Positions 1 through 10,967 of a stretch of DNA of 64,000 bases are shown piece by piece. Below the pieces are notes generated by a model that worked only from the letters and a program-made list of their open reading frames with translations, was not told where the DNA came from and searched no databases. Each line of letters begins with the position of its first letter. The first letter of the stretch is position 1. A program made the translations under genes and the position numbers. This DNA is from Dermatemys mawii (lineage: Eukaryota > Chordata > Testudines > Dermatemydidae), in the NCBI GenBank assembly GCA_007922305.1, contig ML677348.1, positions 16,879,442-16,943,441 of the forward strand. Reading direction: 5' to 3'.

Positions 1-1640
1 TCGTTAATGTGTGCAATAGGTTTTGGAAGACGAGTGAAATATAAATGCTAAGCATTATTATTACTCTTACAGAAAAATCCTTTATAATTGATTAGGAATG
101 AAATCTATACAAATTAGAATTCCATACAAATTACTATAAACAACATATAAAATTTAATAGAAAATGTTATCTGTCCTACAGAGGCTAGTTGTTGCTTTAA
201 CGTTTATATAGAAAGGATATTAAATTGCAGGATTTTTTCATAAGGATATGTGACCAATAATTCCATATTTTAACAGCTCCCTGGAAGATGGAGAGGGAAG
301 CTTTCCAAACAAACACCTAGTTTAAATCTTTGTTGAGTTAACTTTAAATCACGGCCACACATTTATGCTCCTTCCTTGTTGGCAGAGCAGCCCAGAGCTA
401 CAAATTACCTGCAAAATTCTGCATTTTTAATAAAGGACATTTTGTAAAAACAGCAGTGCAATAACTAGGCCATGTAAATATTCAGGAGAGGTAAGTAATA
501 AACAGGAAAGCTGCTCAACTGCCGGAGTTGCATCTTTCATTTTGAGAATGTACAAGAGCGTTACTACAGAGTACCCAAGTGGACTTGAAATACCAGATCA
601 CAGGATATTAACAAGGAGGAGTCACAGCGTCAGCATCAACATTTTTAGACAGACCTGTTGAACTTTGTTGCTCATTTCTCCAAACACAACTGACTCCTGA
701 TCACCATGAATTACATCACAATGTACAAGGTCATGATTTGGGGGAGGAAATGCAAAATTATGCCATATGCACCCAAACTTAAAAAGTTGAGGGAAGGGGT
801 AGACAGGAAGGAAGGTGTTCTGTGGGTCTCCCTGGCTTCCAGCTGCAGAAGCCAGATCTGGAAGTTCCTTTCAACCTGACAATTGGTGCATGTTGGGTTA
901 CATCGGTTTATATTTCTGAGGCTATCTTAATAAAAGGGCAGAAATACATGTCTTAAAATGAAATCTAAGACTTTCCTTTATGTTTCTTGTTCCCCTAAAT
1001 GAGGGAAGGTCCATGGTCATAGTCTTTGCTGTGAGGTTATTAGGCCAGCTCTGAGGATTCCAATATTTTAGCAGGCATTGAATTCCTCAGCTACTGTACC
1101 ACTGAGGGGTCTGCAAGTCCCCAGGTTAAGCTGTGAGACGATTTTATCCACGTTTACTATCTCACGGGATATTCACATACATATGTAAAAGTGTCTGGGT
1201 AGAAGAGCATCCCATTATGTCCCTTCACCCAAATATTGTGTACCTACTGATCAAGTACACAATTACATCATTCCAGGAATTTATCTGGATGTTGATAATG
1301 CCACGTACAACATAATGCAAGAAAATCTGTGCTTTGGGGTTTGCATCACTTATCTCAGAAATGCTACCTAAAGGAAATGTTACCTTTATGGAATGACAAC
1401 TAGAAAATGGCATTGCCCTAACAGTTAAGTAAATATTTTAACACACAAACCACATACACACACTCACCCATTATGGCCCTAATTCTTCTAGATGCTGATC
1501 ACCTTCAACTTCCATTGAAGTCAGCAGATGTTGAGGACAATAATATAACCTGCTAATCAGTGTAACTTATACTACATGTTCCCCCTTTGTTCTTGATTCA
1601 CAAAGTATGTGGGTCTGTTACAGCCTCCCACTAGAGAGCC
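1..1640. other. Unique, AT-rich noncoding DNA
   Basis: I see no gene, repeat family or RNA gene that I can support. The small frames here (at most about 60 codons) have no recognisable domains and occur on both strands, as expected by chance in AT-rich DNA. Confidence 0.5.
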
Positions 1641-1644
1641 TTTT

Positions 1645-1765
1645 TCTTTAGCTCAAAATGTAGAGACTCATGCTTTCACCAGTAAAGGTCCCCGGTTCAA
1701 TCGCTGATGTAGGCTAAGGTGATGAGCACCACATTTGCACCTCTCAAGATAAATCCTATAGAAAG
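1645..1765 (+). repeat. tRNA-like SINE scrap
   Basis: The stretch TTAGCTCAAAATGTAGAGA resembles a pol III A box, and GGTTCAATCGC about 45 bases later resembles a B box, so this looks like the head of a decayed tRNA-derived SINE. The downstream body is not recognisable. A real tRNA gene is unlikely because the acceptor stem halves do not pair. Confidence 0.4.
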
Positions 1766-1789
1766 CATCCCCATTTTTTGAGCCATGGC

Positions 1790-2790
1790 ATCTTTATAAG
1801 AAGGGTACATGCAACATCTCTGGCTGCTTTATATTATAATCAAACTTCTTTCCATTTTGCTTTAGGGAATAATCTGATTCCCAAATGAAGTCAGAAAAAA
1901 ATGTCCTTGCATGCTATAGTACGAGTAGTCTACAAATTTAGGTGCATTGTGGGAGCTCTGTGTCATCCCCGAAGCATCTGATACAAGCGTTGGAACTATG
2001 AATGGAATAGCAGACCAGTCTTTGACCATTAGTCTGTTCTGGAATGGCTGTTCCAATGTTTTACAATATATATACCCAAGACAGTCCAGCTCAGGGAGGT
2101 GTTCTGAGAGGTTCGCTCTCCTTACTACCCAGTTATCAAATAGCACTGATGCTGAGATATAAAGAGGTCTCCAGATTTGGGGTCAGTGATTTAATGAAAA
2201 TTCTGAAAGGCTAAAAATAAACTTCAATTCCTAAGCAATATATCTGTGCAATTTGTTTATATAGGATGTATGAAATATAGCAGGTCTGTTAAATACATAG
2301 AAATTATTCATCTCTGAAAGCTAACAAGCAAACTGAGATATTAGCTAGTATTTTCATACAATGGGAACTCTGTATGACAGACCATGTGATCATCTTTAAA
2401 CCCTGAGTGCAAAATTGCACCAACAACTCATGTGTTTAGTTCATTCACATTCTGAACCATGAATTAAAAATATATGAGAATCTTTAATTGTCTGTATCAT
2501 TCTTCTTAATGAGTATATTCTGGAGTACCATAATGATGATATAGGTTTATGAAACACACATCCATCTTCCCTTAATAAGAGAGGAGAAGATAACAGTAAT
2601 ATTGGTTAATTATTGCATGCCGTTTCACGGTGGAAAAAATTGACTCACAGAGTATTACGACCTCTTTGTGAATGCACTGTGCAATACCTGCAAGAGTTAT
2701 ATACCTCGAGGATGTAGAACTGAGCACATACCAGGGTTCAGTCCCGTGCTAGCAGCTGAATATAAAATATACCAACAAATATTCCAAAAG
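1790..2790. other. Unique noncoding DNA
   Basis: AT-rich sequence with no supported feature. Two overlapping frames on opposite strands near 1860-2160 have no recognisable protein similarity. Confidence 0.45.
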
Positions 2791-2799
2791 ACTCTTTTG

Positions 2800-3585
2800 C
2801 AGAAGACACAATCGCAGCAGGACAGCCCTAGCTAACAAGCTTCAAGAAGAAAGGCGACAGAAATGGAAAGAATTGATTGAAGAAATAGATGTGATCCACA
2901 CTAGTAGGAAAGCATGGTTGACCATTCGCAAATTGAATAATGATCCAAAGAAAGTAGAGCAACACCACAACCTCACAGCCAGTCAGGTGGCACACCAATT
3001 TCTGCTCCATGGAAAGCTCTGAACAAGCAGCTTAAAATATGAATTAGACAGTAAACTGATCTGGAAGAAAATCATTTCAGTGTGCCATGGACACTAGATG
3101 AACTCATACCAGAATAAGTCACTTGAAGAATGGCAAAGCAGCTGGACTCAATGATGTAAGCACGGAGTAGATTAAGCATTTTGGTCCTGCAACCAAGTTA
3201 ACCAAATTATGCCTTTTTAATAATTACTCATGAACCCTTAGAATACCTAAATTATGGTGATAAAATCATGTAATAGCTCGATAGAAGCCCGGAAAGGATG
3301 TCGCTGACTCAAAGAACTTCAGCCCAGGATCACTTGTATGCCACCTTTATAAATGCCTCATTCTCAATTGCCTCTCATCTCATATTGAACAACATCTAAT
3401 AGTGGAACAAGCTAGATTTAGACCAGATAAGTCCTATACTGGCTAAATATTAAATATCACTCAGCATATAGAAGATGGATTCGAGACAGGGATGATAACA
3501 AGTGTTGTGTTCATAGATCTATCAGCGGCACATGATTCAGTCAACCACCAAAACATGCTTGCCAAAGACTGATGTCTCCCTTGTG
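2800..3585 (+). pseudogene. Decayed non-LTR retrotransposon RT fragment, clade unresolved
   Basis: Read across several frames, this encodes pieces of a LINE reverse transcriptase. There is a linker region (KELIEEIDVIHTSRKAW near 2865-2918), then the KNGKAAG block typical of the start of the RT palm (about 3128-3150), then a P-G-K-D / F-R-P-like region near 3290-3330, then RT motif A as VFIDLSAAHDSVNH near 3512-3553 with its catalytic aspartate present. The fragment ends before the YxDD box. Stops and frameshifts interrupt every segment, so it is dead. The wording of the motifs differs from the CR1 copies elsewhere in this window and is closer to Jockey/I-type elements, but I cannot fix the clade by eye. 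A reversed CR1 end follows immediately. Confidence 0.65.
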
Positions 3586-3639
3586 CCTTGCTGATATATT
3601 TCCTTGATGGCCTGTAGTGCCTCTTCCCTCAGAGAGTCA

Positions 3640-4375
3640 TAGACTTTAAGGTCAGAAGGGACCATTATGATCATCTAGTCTGACCTTCCGCACACCACAG
3701 GCCACAGAATCTCACCCACCCACTCCTGCAATAAACCCCTAACCTATGTCTGAGCTACTGAAGTTCCCAAATCATGGTTTAAAGACTTCGAGGTGCAGAG
3801 AATCCTCCAGCAAGTGACCCGTGCTCCACGCTACAGAGGAAGGTAAAAAACCCCTAAGGCCTCTGCCAATCTTCCCTGGAGGAAAATTCCTTCCCGACTC
3901 TAAATATGGAGATCAGTTAAACCCTGAGCATGTGGCAAGACTCACCAGCCAGACACGCAGGAAAGAATTATCTGTAGTAACTCAGATCCCAACCCATCTA
4001 ACATCCCATCACAGGCCATTGGACATATTTACTGCTAATAGTCAAAGATCAATTAATTTCCAAAATTAGATTATCCCATCATATCACCTCCTCCATAAAC
4101 TTATCAAGCTTAGTCTTGAAGCCAGACAGGTCTTTTGCCCCCACTGCTCCTCTTGGAAATTTGTTCCAGAACTTTGTTCCTCTGATGGTTAGAAACCATT
4201 GGCTAATGTCAAGTCTAAATTTCCTGACGGCCAGTTTATATCCATTTGTTCTTGTGTCCACATTGGTACTGAGCTTAAATAATTCCTCTCCCTCCTGGTA
4301 TTTATATCTCTGATATATTTCTAGAGAGCAATCATATCTCCCCTCAGTTTCATCCAGTATCAGTCTTGTGGTCGA
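3640..4375 (-). mobile_element. CR1 LINE 3' end, reversed
   Basis: On the minus strand this carries the last part of CR1 ORF2 followed by the 3' tail. The ORF2 C-terminus appears as a 60-codon frame at 4079-4261 containing KFRLDISQWFLTIRGTKFWN, the signature just before the CR1 stop codon. The 3' tail, read forward, is the familiar TCATAGACTTTAAGGTCAGA with GATCATCTAGTCTGACCT. The copy is 5'-truncated, which is the normal outcome of LINE insertion. It lies against the reversed Gypsy remnant and may have helped truncate it. Confidence 0.85.
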
Positions 4376-4439
4376 CCAGTGCAGTATATCCTATACCCTT
4401 GTTGGTTTGGAAAAACAACTCCTGATTCCAAATCAGAAA

Positions 4440-6600
4440 ATCCTTTAGACTGTTTTGTTGTTCCCCATTTAAATTTACAGTATGACAATGGAACAAGTCC
4501 AATAGAAACTCTGGGAGTTCACCTTCTCCCCTGTTCCTTCATAGTTTTCTTCTGTACCAGTATTTACCAGATCCACCAGTTGACATTTTACAACTGCCAT
4601 TCCCTTTTTTATTATTTGCTCCTTTCCCAAAACTTTCAACAAATGAACAAGGATCCCTTCTTGTTTCAGATCCACAAGAGATTTAGCTGCTAAGATTCCC
4701 CCAAGACCTTGGGTCTCAAAACAGGTTCCAACCACTCCCCATCTTTCCCCAGCTGGAAAGCTACTACAGCTTGTAGTAATTATAATGATTTCTGACCTGA
4801 GGGGCAGGATAATGTATTCACTGCAAACCAATTGCCTACAAACCATTTGTCTCTCCTGGGCCATATCTTTAATGGGAATTTCCACAGACTGAATTTGTAA
4901 GACACCTTTTCTAGCATTGATTACACAGTTATTAGCCATAATGAAATCTAAGCTAATTATTAGCTCATCCATTTCAGCCACCTAGACTTCTTGTTCAAAT
5001 CCCTGAGGTCCAGGCTTCCAACCCAATTTTCCCAGTTTACTAACAGGTGCCTTTACCCAGTCACTGTCTCCATTTGAGATCAGTTAGGCAGTTCAGTTCT
5101 GGATCCCCTATTCCCTCTCCTTTTTAACCTGTCTGATCTAATAACTTATGCTTTAGCCTGTGTCAGCTATCCCTATAAGCATCACAGCTCCTACTACGCA
5201 CTTGATAGCCAAACTCCCTTTATTGTCATTTAACTACCCAGATCTAAATAAAAAATGTGGAGCTGATCCTTGTACCTATGTTTTGCCCCTTCTGCTTGCT
5301 GTCATCTGATTTCCCAAAATGGGAGAGAGGCTTGCACTACACGTCTGGGACAATTTTTCTTGGCCTGCCTTAAATTTATAACAATCCTCCTTTTTGTGGC
5401 CAATTTTGACAGCATTTAGCTGAACTGTTTTCTTTAATTGTTGCCTTATTCCAATTTCCCTTGTTTTACAAGCCAAATTTCTCTTTTGTTCCAATTGTTC
5501 AATATGGTCATGAACCAGATTAGAATCCCCTCCATCATCCATATTAGACACAGAGCCGTACTTACAGGTTTACATATTTCCTCACTAGCAGCTACTTCCT
5601 TGACTGTTGCACCGCTGCAAAAAAATATATATATATTCAAGTTCAAAGATTCAAATTCTATAGCAAATTCCACAGTCTCTCAGAGCATCCTTGGCCTTCT
5701 TTCGCTGAGCCTGATCTGCAAATCCAAGTCTGGCTGGACTATATGTTGGTCCATTGTTTATCTATAATCTATCCTAGAAGGCCTTAGTGGAATCCAGATA
5801 TGCCAAAAACACAAACTTCTACAGGTCCTCTGCCAGTTCAGGTGGGACAGTTCTTCTTTCCCTTTCCTTCTAGCCCTTGCCTGTGCCCTGCTAGTTTAGA
5901 TTGATGGCTAACTCCAAACCACATGTCAAGGGCTAACACCAAGTCTTGATAACTTCATCTCTTTGCTGGTGGCAAATTCTAAAGCACCATCAGAGCTGGG
6001 CTACACAAGTTGGCTGCTAGTAAACTCTCTTTCTGTCCCTCATTCCAACTGTTCATTTGAACTACAATGTTGAATTGAACCCAATAAGCCTCATGGGAAC
6101 TTTTCCCCTCAAGATAGTGGGATTTTGCATTGTGTGAGCTAGGGCTGTCTGATCTCTCCCCTCCAGACCTCTATAGGTTACATATGGGGCAAAAATGGCT
6201 GAAATGTCTAGTCTTACCCAAGTTCTCTGGCTGGCCCCAGCTGTCATCCAGGTGGATGTCTTACATTGTGGTCACGGACCCTTTGATTTCCTGCTGTAGC
6301 TTATGTTTTAGGTTCATAAATCCTTGCTACAGCTCCTCTCAGTTGGCAAGTCCAGATTAACCAAAGTTTGTGTGGTCTCCGCTCTTTCATGCAAAAGCCT
6401 CTGATCTATGTTAATCAGATTGCTGATCAACTCATCAATCCAAATAAGTGTGAACTGCAAACTGGGCCTAAAATACAACCAAATCCGACTAGTAGCATTT
6501 GACTCCCATGTTTCACAGAAAAATAAAGCAAGAAAGACGTGTTTCCAAACTAGAAAGGATGTTGTGGACCCCCCTCTGCCCTGCCCCATTTATTATTATT
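4440..6600 (-). pseudogene. Ty3/Gypsy-like gag-protease remnant, reversed
   Basis: Read on the minus strand from high to low coordinates, this looks like the 5' half of a Ty3/Gypsy polyprotein. At 6314-6589 is a possible gag N-terminus. At about 6065-5760 a gag capsid-like stretch (NSWNEGQKESLLAANLC, then LALDMWFG) is broken by stops. A damaged zinc knuckle, KIGHKKEDCYKFK, falls near 5390. The best piece is the 168-codon frame at 4475-4981, which fits the end of the aspartic protease (LIISLDFIMANNCVI) and the linker before RT (GERWGVVGTCFE, then LAAKSLVDLKQEGILVHLL). No RT, integrase or LTR is visible. Family clade is not assigned. It is clearly non-functional. Confidence 0.6.
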
Positions 6601-6611
6601 AAGTAGGCTGT

Positions 6612-6690
6612 GGGTGGAATCTTGGCCCCATTGAAGTCAATGGGAGTTTTGCTGTTGATTACAATGGGGCCAGGATTTCACCCCTTACGG
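6612..6690. repeat. Short palindromic MITE-like repeat
   Basis: Imperfect inverted repeat: TTGGCCCCATTGAAGTCAAT on the left and ATTACAATGGGGCCAGGATT on the right, with a short spacer. The same palindrome recurs at 57529-57601 and in weaker form at about 41250-41312, so it is an interspersed family rather than a local structure. Confidence 0.6.
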
Positions 6691-7128
6691 ACACTATATT
6701 GAATGAGACTGTGGCAGTGGAATGTGACACCATGAAAAGAGAGAAGCCACATTTAAATCTTATTCCTAACACCTAGAGGGATCACCATTCTTCCAGCATA
6801 GCATTGGAAAACTCTTTGGTATGCACTATTTCTTGAGAATCAAGAGAAAGCAGAGCATATGGGAATGATCATAAGGCAAGAGGACATTATTTCACAGAAT
6901 TTTGCTGCTGACTTTTATACTATGCTAATAGATGAAAAGCATGGCAAGGATTCAAAATATTCAAGCTAACCACTTCAAGGATCCAACAACAACATGAATC
7001 CCTTGGCACATTCATTTTTATTCTCTGATCAAAATGTTTCTGTCTCCTCACTCACTGTTTGTGCTCCCAAAGAAGATTCTAAATGCACAGAACTAGGGCT
7101 GTCTTTTGGCCCAAGCACAATAAGTAAT
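6691..7128. other. Noncoding DNA between two Gypsy relics
   Basis: No supported feature. It separates the reversed gag-protease remnant from the LTR-flanked relic. Confidence 0.4.
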
Positions 7129-7425
7129 TGTCAGAAATGAGGGCCTGCAGCTGGGCCTGGGATCAGCCAGCTAACCACAGCTGAAACTCTAACATTGGTC
7201 AGATCGCCTGATTGGCTGAATGGTGTTGCCAGGATTTCTTTTGAGCCTCACACTAGCACATGGGGCAGGGGGTGCTCAACCCTTATGCCCACAGCTGTGC
7301 CTGCCTCATTCCCATGTGCTGCAGCCCTGCCCCCATGCTAGGTTCTTGACTTCTGGTTTCTGACTCCAGATTCCCAATGTTGGCTCTGACCACTAGGACT
7401 GACTGCTCAGACCCCAGCCCAAAGA
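7129..7425 (+). mobile_element. 5' LTR of a Ty3/Gypsy relic
   Basis: This block matches 8710-9105 in order and orientation: GGGCCTGGGATCAGC, GATTGGCTGA, CTTATGCCCACAGCTGTG and TGACCACTAGG-like stretches occur in both. It starts with TG at 7129 next to GTCAGAAATGAG. The right edge, near 7425, is inferred from where similarity to the other LTR stops. It is about 100 bases shorter than the other copy, through small deletions. Start and end are uncertain by about 10-20 bases. Confidence 0.65.
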
Positions 7426-7464
7426 AAGAAAAGAAGGGGAGTAGGCACAGGTTGGTTACTGGAA

Positions 7465-7735
7465 TGGATCCTGCCAAGGCCAGCAGTTCCCTGTTGGTGC
7501 CAGTATGTGCCCTATATACTGTGTGCCAGTACATACGCAGGTAGACTCCCTGCAGATGCAGAATGCTGGGCTGCAGGCACAGGTTGCATCACCTGCAACT
7601 CCTCTCCCTCAGAAACCTAATATTCTGCTGCCAGACAAGCTTGGTGGTGACTGCAGCCAGTTCCATGATTTTACGAATCAGTGCTCACTCCCGTTCTTGC
7701 TGTACTTCCCCACCGATCAGCGATCCTAATCATGT
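7465..7735 (+). pseudogene. Gypsy gag fragment (Sushi/RTL-like)
   Basis: Directly after the LTR comes a candidate start (ATGGATCC near 7465), then a frame reading LQMQNAGLQAQVA, then NILLPDKLGGDCSQFHDF and FPTDQ. That order, a short coiled stretch followed by a Leu-Pro-Asp-Lys-Leu/Phe-Gly motif and a Phe-Pro-Thr-Asp motif, is the capsid N-terminus of chromodomain Gypsy elements of the Sushi type, the group from which mammalian PEG10/RTL genes derive. The frame breaks near 7730, after which sequence jumps to integrase. Only an inert fragment remains. Confidence 0.6.
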
Positions 7736-7839
7736 TCCATCTCCTGACTAAAATGGTGCTTTTTCTTCCATATTGCACCAACCTTCCCACCCTTTCTCTG
7801 GAGAGCATCTTCTGCTACCACAGGCTACCCATTGGAATT

Positions 7840-8260
7840 ATGTTGCCCCAAGCATGTCTCATTTTTGGTGGGAGTTTCTGCGGCTTCTTGGCATAGAGTC
7901 CCTCACCCTTTTTTGCATACCACCAATGGGCAAACGGAATGAGTCAGCCGAATTCTAGAACAGCCGCTATGTCATTTCTTGAATTACCACTCAGATGACT
8001 GGTTTTCTTTACTTGACCATGTGGAATTCACCTCTGACAATGCAACCCACATCTCTACCGAGCAAAGCCCATTCTTTGAGAATTACCAGTTTTCCTCTTC
8101 AGTTTCATCACGATATACACCAAACTTTCTCATATCTGCAGCCAGAGACTGAGCTGCCCACCTGTGCCAAGTACGTTAAGAGCTTAAGGAACAATTGAGA
8201 TCTCCAAAGGAAACTTACAAACACCATGCTGACCAGGGCCATGGGACTGCCCCCATCCTA
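7840..8260 (+). pseudogene. Gypsy integrase C-terminal fragment
   Basis: Read over two or three frames, this gives FWWEFLRLLGIESLT, a damaged HPQ-N-G-Q-T-E block (NGQTE-like near 7925-7940), then DDWFSLLDHVEF and NATHISTEQSPFFENY. These match the second half of the Gypsy integrase core, including the region around its last catalytic glutamate. Protease, RT, RNase H and the integrase N-terminus are missing between about 7735 and 7840, so one internal deletion removed most of pol. Confidence 0.6.
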
Positions 8261-8489
8261 CGTGTGGGGAACATCCTACTTTTGAGGCTCTGGCTACCTA
8301 CCCACAGCCTCAAGTCAGCCCGCTTGTCGGCCAGGCTTGATCACCAGTATCTGGCCCATTCAAGATCTTGAAATGTGTCAATCCTGTGGCCGTAAAGCTG
8401 CAACTACTCAAGATCCATCTGGTATTTCATATTTTCCCCCCTTAAGCCATAGACTGAATTCTCAAATAGCTCCAGACCACCACCAAAGC

Positions 8490-8698
8490 TCATAACTACT
8501 TCGGGGCAAGAAGAACACTTAGTCCAGCAAATCCTTGACTCACAGAAAATTAGAGGAAAACTCCAATACCTGGTGGACTGGGAGGGCTACAATCCGGACA
8601 ACTGATCTTGGGAACTAATTGAAAACATCCACATCCTGGATCTGTACAGAACTTCTACCAGGCTCATCCTGAGCAACCAGGCCCCAGGGAGGCGCCTC
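8490..8698 (+). pseudogene. Gypsy chromodomain fragment
   Basis: The frame VQQILDSQKIRGKLQYLVDW followed by EGYNPDN and a stop, then SWELIENIHILDLY, is a chromodomain of the type fused to the integrase C-terminus in chromoviral Gypsy elements. The aromatic and acidic positions (YLVDWEGY, then SWE) are recognisable. An internal stop sits between the two halves. In active elements this domain guides integration to chromatin; here it is a relic. Confidence 0.65.
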
Positions 8699-8709
8699 AA
8701 AGAGGAGGG
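8697..8709 (+). other. Polypurine tract
   Basis: The purine-rich run AAAGAGGAGGG lies directly before the 3' LTR, the position expected for plus-strand priming in LTR retrotransposons. It supports the LTR boundary. Confidence 0.5.
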
Positions 8710-9105
8710 TACTATAAAGAATGAGAGCCTGTAGCAGGGCCTGGGATCAGCAAACTAGCCACAGTGAAACCCATTGGACTGATCACCTCATTGGCTGAGC
8801 AGTGTTTCCAGGACTGCTCTTAAACCCAGCAGTAGCACTTGACCAGCAGCTGCACAATGCTTATGCCCACAGCTGTGATCGCTCCTTTTCTTGCCTTGTT
8901 CCCAGCCTTGCTCCAGCCCTGCTCCACTGTGCTGCAACCCTGCCTCCCTGCTCATTTCCTGGTTCCTGATTCTGCCTTTGACTCCTGGTTCTGATTTCTG
9001 ACTCTGAGTTTGACTCTCAGCAATGAATCCTGGATCCTGACCACTAGGCCTGACCACCACTGCTGCAACCACTAGGCATGACTGCCCATGCCCTGGTCCA
9101 TGACA
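8710..9105 (+). mobile_element. 3' LTR of the Ty3/Gypsy relic
   Basis: Starts after the polypurine tract with TACTATAAAGAATGAG, corresponding to TGTCAGAAATGAG at the 5' LTR, and ends near TCCATGACA. It contains a pyrimidine-rich repetitive section (CTCCTGGTT / TCTGACTC units). The minus-strand 133-codon frame across its end is a chance frame. Confidence 0.65.
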
Positions 9106-9354
9106 GTGATCATTTGTGTTCCTGTGCTTTTTTGGGGGGCCCTGCGTTATTGCGCTGACTCTGTAACTCACGGCATGGCCCACTTTCAACGTCTGACGTA
9201 GGCCTGGGGTGAGAGGTGATCTCTCTTGCCATTCTCCCTCTCCAAGCAGCCCCGGGATCCCACTCTTGTCTGAAGCTCTGCATAGTATAAAGTCAGCCTT
9301 GAATAGATCAGGGCTACTGCTGACATGTTTAATCTGAGCAAATAAACATCAGCA

Positions 9355-9396
9355 AGACAAGGTGGGTGAGGTAATATCTTTTATTGGACCACCCAG
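9355..9396 (-). repeat. Penelope-like element terminal scrap
   Basis: GGTGGGTGAGGTAATATC with TTTTATTGGACCA is the same terminal sequence seen at 20030-20075 and 61673-61710, so this is a short 3'-end remnant of the Penelope-like family. Confidence 0.5.
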
Positions 9397-9885
9397 CAAG
9401 GGGGGATGGGTCTCAGATCCTGGGCTCCAGCCTGAGCTATTTTTAGACATGTAGCATGAGCCTGAGTCACTTGGTCTGGGCTCTGAGACTGGCTACTGAA
9501 GGGGCTTTTGTTTTCAGTGTAGACATACCCACTGAGGGGACAGTACATGCAGCTTGTTTGCTGACTCGTGCTACTGCTTTAACAAAGCAGTTTCTAGAGC
9601 TTATTTTCCACATTCTTCCATTGCTCAATACCCAGACATTCCCCAACGCAGATCCAGTTTCCAAAGTTCACTGAACAGAGGATTCCTGTTCCATGCTGAA
9701 TTTCCTGTTCCAGCCCAAAGTGGGCCTTGTGCAGCATTTGGCTCATGACTTACAGAAGATGCTCCATTGCAGATGTCAAACAATACGTAATAGGAAACAT
9801 ATGAGCATGTTTCTTATTTGAATAAGCACGATACAGTGTACATTACTCACACTCTTTACTCAGGATTTGGAAAGCACGCTGTGTA
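9397..9885. other. Noncoding DNA
   Basis: No recognised gene. Part of it (about 9420-9560) looks like a decayed interspersed repeat of the 'gtagacatacc' type, but I cannot define ends. Confidence 0.3.
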
Positions 9886-9889
9886 CTCT

Positions 9890-9990
9890 TCTCTGTGGCG
9901 ACCTGGGGCCAAATCCTGCCGACTTTAATCTTTACTCAGGCCCAACCTCTTTGCACTTCTCTTGGAATATTGCCCAAGTAAAGACTGAAA
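9890..9990. repeat. Palindromic MITE-like repeat
   Basis: GGGGCCAAATCCTGCCGACT on the left and a reversed, decayed match (AAGTAAAGACTGAAATTTG) on the right. It resembles the 10968-11103 element. Confidence 0.35.
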
Positions 9991-10244
9991 TTTGTTCCCT
10001 ATTTCTTTCTCCCCAACAGACTACAAAATAAACTTAGACTTGGATAATTAACAGCAGCCTCAGGTCTAAGAACTCAACTTCAAGCTGACTTACTCTTCTG
10101 CTGCACATTAGCAGACTCTAGTGGTAAAACTATAGTTTAACGCTTGGCTGCCGCTCAGCTGCGCTGGTATTTGAGAGGGTGCATAAAAAAGTTCCTAGGA
10201 AGTTCACATTTTGAATCCCTTTGGAAAGTGCCAATGAGTTCTTA

Positions 10245-10350
10245 TGGCAAGGCCCCATCCAGCGAGTTTCACTGAAGTCCGTGGGAGTACAGTCGCATGC
10301 TTAAGGCTTTGCACTTGTGCTTAAATCCTTGGCTGGATCAGGCTCTCAGT
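10245..10350. repeat. Palindromic MITE-like repeat
   Basis: GGCCCCATCCAGCGAGTTTC on the left pairs with CCTTGGCTGGATCAGGCT on the right, around an ACTGAAGTCCGTGGGAGT core. It belongs to the same broad group of turtle palindromes with a 'gaagtc..tgggagt' centre. Confidence 0.5.
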
Positions 10351-10486
10351 TCAGAAGTATTCTACACAGTGGCTCTTTCTTGATCAGCAGAGATCATTAC
10401 ATTCGATAGGCGCAATGAAGGTCTGCAGGACTTGTTGTGATAAATCCTCCAGCCAACATAAATTACAAGTAATAACTAGATGTAGT

Positions 10487-10592
10487 GGTCCTAATTCTGA
10501 TCTGGCATGAGGATGGTCAGGTTGAAGCTCCATTGACCTCAGCTGCATTTCTCTTGATTTGCACCCATGTAAGTGAGATTAGAACCTACCTT
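10487..10592. repeat. Palindromic MITE-like repeat
   Basis: TCCTAATTCTGATCTGGCAT on the left and TAAGTGAGATTAGAACCTAC on the right form a decayed inverted repeat around CTCCATTGACCTCAGCTG. A related copy lies near 39960-40035. Confidence 0.45.
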
Positions 10593-10594
10593 AG

Positions 10595-10876
10595 AGGATG
10601 TCTGCACGGCAGTAGCAGGGAGTGATTGCAGCTTGCATAGACATACCTGAGCTGGCTTTAATCTGGCTAGCTTGGGTACCAAAGCAATGAGGTCAAAGCA
10701 ATACAGGCTTCAGCACGGGCTGGTCAAGCCCGTCCAGAGCTCTAAGTGATTACATGGGCGGCAAACCTGGCTGAAGTCCATGCTCCTGCAGCTTCACTGC
10801 CCAGCACCTAGGCTAGCTTGTTTATGTCTACATGGGCCATGGTCACAGCTCGTGATTGCAGTATAAACATACCCAT
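10595..10876. mobile_element. MITE with GTATGTCTACACTGCA-type ends
   Basis: The left end GGATGTCTGCACGGCAGT and the right end TTGCAGTATAAACATACCC are decayed inverted repeats of each other. The same end type occurs at 50780-51281 and, weaker, at 18468-18808 and 29046-29282. It is non-coding. Superfamily is unassigned because target duplications are unclear. Confidence 0.5.
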
Positions 10877-10967
10877 AATGCCTCTTTATTTCAGGGTTTT
10901 ACTAGAAATACAAGAAATTCAGTAGTTTGCCCAGTTATATAAAGGAGTACCCGCGTAAACTGACACA

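Noticed and set aside
1645..1765. Functional tRNA gene
   Set aside because: Only A- and B-box-like words are present; acceptor and anticodon stems do not form, so a SINE remnant is the better reading.
8788..9189. 133-codon minus frame
   Set aside because: It lies across the Gypsy 3' LTR and has no domain.
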